This document shows, one piece after another, positions 59,555-64,000 of a stretch of 64,000 nucleotides of DNA (positions within the stretch are counted from its first letter, which is position 1; every line of letters starts with the position of its first letter). A program made the translations under genes and the position numbers. The notes beneath the pieces were generated by a model that saw nothing but the letters and a program-made list of their open reading frames with translations, searched no databases and was not told where the DNA came from. Source of the stretch: Curtobacterium sp. MCLR17_032 (GTDB lineage: Bacteria; Actinomycetota; Actinomycetes; Actinomycetales; Microbacteriaceae); assembly GCF_003234795.2 (NCBI RefSeq), contig NZ_CP126268.1, positions 3,286,001-3,350,000 on the forward strand, read 5' to 3'.

Positions 59555-59599
59555 GACGGGAGGCGCGGCACGGGTCGGACCCGTGTCGCGCCTCCCGTC
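59555..59599 (-). terminator. Terminator of the nuclease gene
   Basis: GACGGGAGGCGCG and CGCGCCTCCCGTC with an inner CACGGG/CCCGTG stem and a 5-nt loop. The outer part is a copy pair of the dispersed repeat. Confidence 0.85.
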
Positions 59600-59621
59600 G
59601 GTGGTCGCGTTCAGCGCGAGG

Positions 59622-62438
59622 TCACTCGGCGCTGCCACCCGTCGTCCGGCGGCGACGGAGGGCGAGGAGCCCGCCGCCGGCGAGGAGCGCGAGGGCCGCC
59701 GCGAGGCCGCTGCCGATCTCCGCGCCGGTGAAGGCCAGGCTGCCGCCACCCGTGGTCGGCGTCACGCTGGCGCCCGGGGTCGTCCCCGCACCACCGGCGA
59801 TCGGCGCCGGGGTCGGGTCAGCGGTGGGGTCGCCTGCCGGGTCGTCCGTGCCGGGCTCCGGCGTGGGCTCCGGCGTCGGGCCGCCCGGCACCTCGGCCGC
59901 GGTCAGGTCGAAGCCGACCAGGATCGGGTCGTGGTCGCTCGCGCGGTACACGTCGTCCGTGTACAGGTCCGAGACGTTCACGTTGTACCGGCTGTACTCC
60001 AGGCCCACCGACTCGGTCGAGTTGATGTTCCAGATGTCCACGCCCGTCACGCTCGCCAACGCCGCCGGTGACGCCAGCACGTGGTCGAGCGACCCGCTGA
60101 GCCCACTGAAGACGTACGAGTACTCGGTCCGGTCACGGGCCGGGGCCAGGTCGGTGTAGCCGGCGTCGCGGAGGACGACCATCGGGTCCTCCTCGCTGTA
60201 CGCGTTGAAGTCACCGATCAGGAAGGTCTTGTCGGTGCCGTACTGCGCCTGCATCGCGGTGGAGAAGGTCGTGAGGGCTCGGGCCTGTCGCACCCGGTCG
60301 GCGTTCGAGGCGCCCTGGCCGTCACCCTGGTCGGCGTTCTCGCCGGTGCCGGAGCCCTTCGACTTGAAGTGGTTCGCGATCACCAGGAAGTCGTCGTCCG
60401 CGGTCCCACCGACCGGGCGGAACGCGTCCGCGACCGGCTGCCGCTGGAAGACGTCCGAGTCGGTGAGGATCGTCGACTCGGCGGTCGGCGCGACCCGGGC
60501 CTTCTTGTAGATGAGGGCCAGGCGGATGACGTCCTCGTCGGCAGCGAGCTTCGTCGGCGACGGGACGTACGCCCACGTGTCGGAGCCGGTGGTGGCGTTG
60601 AGCGCGTCGACGAGGGTGGCGACCGCGGCGTCCCGGTCCTGCCCGAAGGCCGCCGAGTTCTCGATCTCCTCGAGCGAGACCACGTCGGCACCCAGGCTGT
60701 TGATGGCCTTGACGATCTTCACCTGCTGGCGTGCCAGGTCCTCCGCCTCGGCAGCACCGCGGGCGGCACAGCCGGAGTTCACGGTGAGCGGGTCACCGGC
60801 GCGGTCGCGGTAGTAGGTGCAGCCGGTCAGCTGGTCGCCCGTGGTCGGGAAGTAGTTCAGGACGTTGAACCCGGCGAGCTTCAGGTCACCGCCGACCGCG
60901 GCGGGCGCCGTGGTGCGGACGTCCGAGAACGTCGCGGGCAGGTCGGCCTTCGCGGTCGCACCGGTGATCGGCGTCGTCGGCTGGAACGTCCAGACGCCGT
61001 TCCGGTAGTCGAGGACCACGGGCTCGGTGAACGTCGTGGCGGCGCCGACCGTGACCGGGCCCGCGTTCGTCAGCCACGGCACCGGGATCGACCGGGCCGA
61101 CTGGTCCTGGTCGTCGCGCGGCAGGAAGTTCGTGCTCGCGCCGTCGTCGAGCGTGACCGTGCGGGCGGCGTTGTCGGCGACCACCGCGGCGGCCTCTGCG
61201 CTGCCCGGGCGGGCGACCTCGGTCGGCTGCAGCAGCCGGCCCGGACCCGTGGCGAGCGTGACCACGCCGTACTGGTTCGTCGTGTAGTTGTCGGCGACCG
61301 TGTAGTCACCCTGCGGTGCGACGAGCATGCTCTCGAGCGCCTCGCGCTCGGCGTCCGTCCGGGGGAAGGCCACGGCGGCCGGGACCGGGGCGGCGGCCGG
61401 GGTGGTGAGCTCCGTCAGCCCGGCGGTGTCCGCGACGGTGAGCTCGGTGAGCCCCTTGAACTCGGACACGGCGCCGGTGACCTGGACGTGGTCGCCGATC
61501 GCGACCAGTCCGGCCGTGGCGGCGGAGTAGACGTACAGTCCGTCGGAGGCGGTCCGCGCGGCCAGGGTGGTCGCGCCTCCCGTCCCCGGGGTCTGGATCG
61601 TGTAGCCGTTCAGCCCGCCGGTGGCGTAGACCGCGGTCACGATGCCGCTGGTGGTGACGTTCGAGCCGGCGAGCGGTGAGGTGCCCGTCGTGCCCTGGAT
61701 CTCCGGGATGGTCGCAGCCACTGGGGGCGTGGTCGGCGGGGTGGTGCCGCCGCCGCCCGGCGTCGGCGTCGTGCCGCCCGCTGCCGTCTCGCCGGCGGCG
61801 TTCCGCGGGGTGATCGTCCGCGTCAGGGTGAAGTCCGCGGCGTTCGCGTCGGTGTCGGTCGTCCCCTGCCGGACGAGGGCGTCCGGGGTGCCGTTCGCGC
61901 CCGAGGGGTTCGTGGCGGGAGCAGTCTCCGACGTGTTCGAGGCGCCGTACCCGAGCAGGTCCACCACGCCGGGCGTCGCCGTCGTGACCGCACCCGCGGG
62001 CAGCGCCAGCGCCGTCGACTGGTCGGAGAGGACGAGTGTCCCGCTCGCACCGGAGGCGTTCAACGTCGAGACGACGTCGGGCGTGGGCAGTGCAGCGCCG
62101 ACCGTCCCGTTCGACGCTCCCTGCACGAGGTACGTGCCGTTCGCCGGGACGGACCCGGTGAGCGGCACGACGGTGCTCGACGCCCCCGTGCTCGTCGCCG
62201 AGCGGTACTGCAGCGACCATCCGTCGACGGACACCGCGGCGCCGGTCGGGTTGCCGATCTCGACGAACCGGTTGGTGAACGGCTGGTTCGCGCTGCCGCC
62301 CTTGAGGTACGCCTCGGAGATGACGAGTCCGGTGCCCGTCGGGTTCGCGGAGGCGGTGGTGACGGTGACGAGCGGTGCGGCGATCAGGGTCGCGGCAGCC
62401 GTGGCGCACAGCAGGGTGCGTCCGACGGTTCGTGGCAT
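59622..62438 (-). CDS. Cell-wall-anchored ExeM/NucH-like extracellular nuclease
   Basis: A 938-aa secreted enzyme. After a Sec signal (RTLLCATAAATLIAAPLV) come a lamin-tail domain (about 35-175; LVISEAYLKGGSANQPFTNRFVEI split as ISEAYLKGG and RFVEIGNP), an OB-fold-like part (about 255-360), and an endonuclease/exonuclease/phosphatase domain from about 520: LAGFNVLNYFPT, VSLEEIEN, LVIANHFKSKGSG, LIGDFNAYSEEDP and RASDHDPILVGFD. The end is a Pro/Thr linker, LAFTG, a helix and RRRR, a sortase class-E-type anchor. It probably degrades extracellular DNA. AAGG precedes ATG at 62438. Confidence 0.9.
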   Translation of the reverse strand: MPRTVGRTLLCATAAATLIAAPLVTVTTASANPTGTGLVISEAYLKGGSANQPFTNRFVEIGNPTGAAVSVDGWSLQYRSATSTGASSTVVPLTGSVPANGTYLVQGASNGTVGAALPTPDVVSTLNASGASGTLVLSDQSTALALPAGAVTTATPGVVDLLGYGASNTSETAPATNPSGANGTPDALVRQGTTDTDANAADFTLTRTITPRNAAGETAAGGTTPTPGGGGTTPPTTPPVAATIPEIQGTTGTSPLAGSNVTTSGIVTAVYATGGLNGYTIQTPGTGGATTLAARTASDGLYVYSAATAGLVAIGDHVQVTGAVSEFKGLTELTVADTAGLTELTTPAAAPVPAAVAFPRTDAEREALESMLVAPQGDYTVADNYTTNQYGVVTLATGPGRLLQPTEVARPGSAEAAAVVADNAARTVTLDDGASTNFLPRDDQDQSARSIPVPWLTNAGPVTVGAATTFTEPVVLDYRNGVWTFQPTTPITGATAKADLPATFSDVRTTAPAAVGGDLKLAGFNVLNYFPTTGDQLTGCTYYRDRAGDPLTVNSGCAARGAAEAEDLARQQVKIVKAINSLGADVVSLEEIENSAAFGQDRDAAVATLVDALNATTGSDTWAYVPSPTKLAADEDVIRLALIYKKARVAPTAESTILTDSDVFQRQPVADAFRPVGGTADDDFLVIANHFKSKGSGTGENADQGDGQGASNADRVRQARALTTFSTAMQAQYGTDKTFLIGDFNAYSEEDPMVVLRDAGYTDLAPARDRTEYSYVFSGLSGSLDHVLASPAALASVTGVDIWNINSTESVGLEYSRYNVNVSDLYTDDVYRASDHDPILVGFDLTAAEVPGGPTPEPTPEPGTDDPAGDPTADPTPAPIAGGAGTTPGASVTPTTGGGSLAFTGAEIGSGLAAALALLAGGGLLALRRRRTTGGSAE

Positions 62439-62524
62439 GGGGACCTTCGGTTCGTGGTCGGGAGTGATCCCGTGAACCGTACGGGCCTGCGGAGACGCAC
62501 AGGTTACGACGAGGTGAAACCTCT
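62439..62524 (-). other. Upstream region of the nuclease gene
   Basis: TACGGT and TAACCT hexamers on the minus strand are possible -10 elements, but neither has a convincing -35. No gene is seen. Confidence 0.35.
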
Positions 62525-62549
62525 CCCCCGGACGAGGGTCGACCGGGGG
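62525..62549 (-). terminator. Terminator of the MBL-fold gene
   Basis: CCCCCGG (62525-62531) and CCGGGGG (62543-62549) pair 43 nt past the stop. Confidence 0.55.
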
Positions 62550-62592
62550 TTCCATCCGTCCTGTGCGGTCGGTGCGGACCGCCGAGCCGGGC

Positions 62593-63339
62593 TCACCCCT
62601 GGATCGGCACCCACTCCGCCCCCACCCGGTGCACCGCCGGCCCGTGCCCCGGCAGCACGATCGCCGGGTACGGCAGCGCCCGGGCGGACTCCACGGCGAG
62701 CGCCGGGTCGGCCGTGAAGAACGGCGTGATCATCCGTGGCCGCGGTGCCCACGACCCGGGCTGCGTGTCGTGGTGCGTGACGACGGCGTCGCCGGTGACG
62801 ATCGCGTCGGCCGCGGGCAGCAGGTACGCGGTCGAGCCGTCGGTGTGCCCCGGGACGGGCAGCGGCGTCATCGCCCGGCCCTCGAAGTCGCGGGCGGTGA
62901 AGGCGCGGGCGCTCGGCACGGTCGTCGGGCGGAGGGCGTCCGAGGCGATCGCGCGGCCGAGCCAGCGGAGCACACGGGGTGCGGCGAGTCGGCTGCCGAT
63001 CTCGGCCGGCGTCACCTGCTGGCGCGCCGGTCCGCGGACGTTGTCGAGTTCGTCGGCGTGCGCCAGGACCTCGACGTGCGGGAAGCGCTCGAGGATCCCG
63101 GGCAGCCCGCCGACGTGGTCGACGTGGCCGTGCGTGACGTAGACGCGGCGGAGCTCGTCGAGGTCGTGGCCGGCGAGCAGCACGCTGTCGAGCACCAGGT
63201 CGGTGTCGGCCGGGTAGCCCGCGTCGATGAGGGCGACGCCGTCCTCTTCCGCCAGGACGACCCAGTTCGACACCGGCCCCTCGACGAAGACCACACCGGG
63301 TGCGACGGAGACGACGGAGCGCGGAGCACGAGGAGCCAT
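62593..63339 (-). CDS. MBL-fold metallohydrolase
   Basis: A 248-aa metallo-beta-lactamase-fold hydrolase. Seen: VVFVEGPVSNWVVLAEEDG, ALIDAGYPAD, the zinc motif VTHGHVDHVGGLPG, PVPGHTDGSTAYLLP and TGDAVVTHHD. It lacks signal peptide and class-specific marks of glyoxalase or lactonase, so substrate is open. Leaderless: TAGCGT lies 6 nt before the ATG and shares its TAG with the truA stop. Confidence 0.9.
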   Translation of the reverse strand: MAPRAPRSVVSVAPGVVFVEGPVSNWVVLAEEDGVALIDAGYPADTDLVLDSVLLAGHDLDELRRVYVTHGHVDHVGGLPGILERFPHVEVLAHADELDNVRGPARQQVTPAEIGSRLAAPRVLRWLGRAIASDALRPTTVPSARAFTARDFEGRAMTPLPVPGHTDGSTAYLLPAADAIVTGDAVVTHHDTQPGSWAPRPRMITPFFTADPALAVESARALPYPAIVLPGHGPAVHRVGAEWVPIQG

Positions 63340-63345
63340 CCCCCG

Positions 63346-63351
63346 ACGCTA
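63346..63351 (-). promoter_or_regulatory. -10 element TAGCGT of the MBL-fold gene
   Basis: Overlaps the truA stop codon; 6 nt before the ATG. Confidence 0.6.
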
Positions 63352-63999
63352 CCGCCCGTCCTCGTCCGGCACGTCGCCGGGCCGGTGTCCCTCCGCGTCG
63401 CGACGGGCGCGTGTCTGGGCGGCCCGCGCCTCCAGGGCGTCGTCGTCCGGGTACCCCACCTCGGTGAGGGTGAGTCCGCGTGCCGGGGCGGTCGTGAAGG
63501 CGCTGGTCCGTTCCGCCGCGACCCGCAGCTCGTCGAGCTCGTCCGGCGTCATCCGGCCCTCGCCGACGGCGAGGGTGCCGCCGACCATCGCCCGCACCAT
63601 CGAGTGGCAGAACGCGTCGGCCTGGAGGCTCGCCACCAGTACGCCGTCCGGCTCACGTTCCCAGCGGAACTCCTGCAGGGTCCGGATCGTGGTCGCGCCG
63701 ACGCGCGGCTTGCAGAAGGCCGCGAAGTCGTGCAACCCGAGCAGCCGCAGCGCGCCCCGCTCCATCGCTGCCGGGTCGAGGCGCCCCGGGTACCAGGTCG
63801 TGTGCCCACGGCGGAGTGGGTCGCGGAGGGCGTCGACGTCGGCGACCCGGTACCGGTAGCGCCGCCAGAGCGGGGAGAACCGCGCGTCGAACCCGGCCGG
63901 GGCGACGCGCACGCTGCGGACGACGATGTCCCCGTCGGCGCCCGCGAGCCCGTTGAGCCGCCGGAGGAGTCCGCTGAAGGCATCACGGACGGTGCCGTC
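63349..63999 (-). CDS. truA: tRNA pseudouridine synthase A, 3' part
   Basis: C-terminal 216 residues of TruA, which makes pseudouridines at positions 38-40 of tRNA anticodon arms. The beginning with the catalytic Asp lies off the right edge. Seen: VAPAGFDARFSPLWRRYRYRV, LLGLHDFAAFCKPRVGATTIRTL, LQADAFCHSMVRAMVGGTL and GLTLTEVGYPDD. The frame is open to the last base, entering as DGTVRDAFSGLL; a GTG at 63912 is internal. Confidence 0.96.
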   Translation of the reverse strand, partial: DGTVRDAFSGLLRRLNGLAGADGDIVVRSVRVAPAGFDARFSPLWRRYRYRVADVDALRDPLRRGHTTWYPGRLDPAAMERGALRLLGLHDFAAFCKPRVGATTIRTLQEFRWEREPDGVLVASLQADAFCHSMVRAMVGGTLAVGEGRMTPDELDELRVAAERTSAFTTAPARGLTLTEVGYPDDDALEARAAQTRARRDAEGHRPGDVPDEDGR

Positions 64000-64000
64000 G

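Overview
The window is 64 kb of very GC-rich DNA with actinobacterial gene content. Sec and Tat exported proteins, a type-B-wall style cell-wall operon, GlmS/GlmM, GuaB3, an IdeR/DmdR-type iron box and many leaderless genes point to Microbacteriaceae, most likely Curtobacterium or a close relative. That placement is inferred from gene content and base composition, not from a marker-gene comparison. I see no rRNA, tRNA, prophage, insertion sequence or CRISPR array. Both ends cut genes: recQ on the left and truA on the right.

Layout. 1-6.6 kb: the end of recQ, a small acidic protein, an MpaB-like oxygenase, then a tight NAD-salvage operon, prs-like - nadV - nrtR, followed by a PNPOx-like gene. 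A palindromic operator sits on the leaderless promoter of that operon. 6.6-11.7 kb: a three-gene hydroxamate siderophore operon of desferrioxamine type (decarboxylase, N-hydroxylase, fused acyltransferase/NIS synthetase) read leftwards from an iron box. 11.8-19.2 kb: GNAT, a Tat-exported phosphoesterase with a LamG-like domain, PcrA, a glycerophosphodiester phosphodiesterase and a Bax-inhibitor-like membrane protein. 19.2-20 kb: about 0.75 kb of layered non-coding repeats. 20-28.6 kb: guaA with a DUF3817 gene, SURF1, a KhtTU-like K+/H+ antiporter pair, a membrane protein, glpD and guaB3. 28.7-38 kb: the branched-chain amino-acid ABC transporter livFGMH read leftwards, guaB, an orphan AbiEi/DUF559-like gene bracketed by matching palindromes, and the separate substrate-binding lipoprotein. 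38-44.5 kb: rarD, groES under two CIRCE operators, a methyltransferase, a DUF4190-like protein, tsaB-rimI-tsaD and a uridine-kinase-like gene. 44.7-48.9 kb: a hen1-pnkp RNA-repair operon. 49-59.4 kb: two small membrane proteins, the glmS-acpS-alr-alr-tsaE operon, glutathione peroxidase, coaA, glmM, and rplM-rpsI. 59.6-64 kb: a large wall-anchored nuclease, a metallo-beta-lactamase-fold enzyme and the end of truA.

Themes. All three IMPDH/GMP-synthase-family genes (guaA, guaB, guaB3) lie here. Cell-wall supply is grouped: GlmS and GlmM make UDP-GlcNAc precursor, and two alanine racemases sit in one operon. TsaB, TsaD and TsaE of tRNA t6A synthesis are present in two operons. At least 17 genes have a TANNNT hexamer 6-9 nt before the start codon and no ribosome-binding site, so leaderless transcription looks common. 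A dispersed repeat with core GGACGGGAGGCCCG forms hairpins in gaps and also appears inside several genes as a RAS(R/S)P-coding linker. The strongest leads for follow-up are the RNA-repair operon, the NAD-salvage operon with its operator, the paired racemases, the repeat families, and the LivH permease with an extra extracellular domain.
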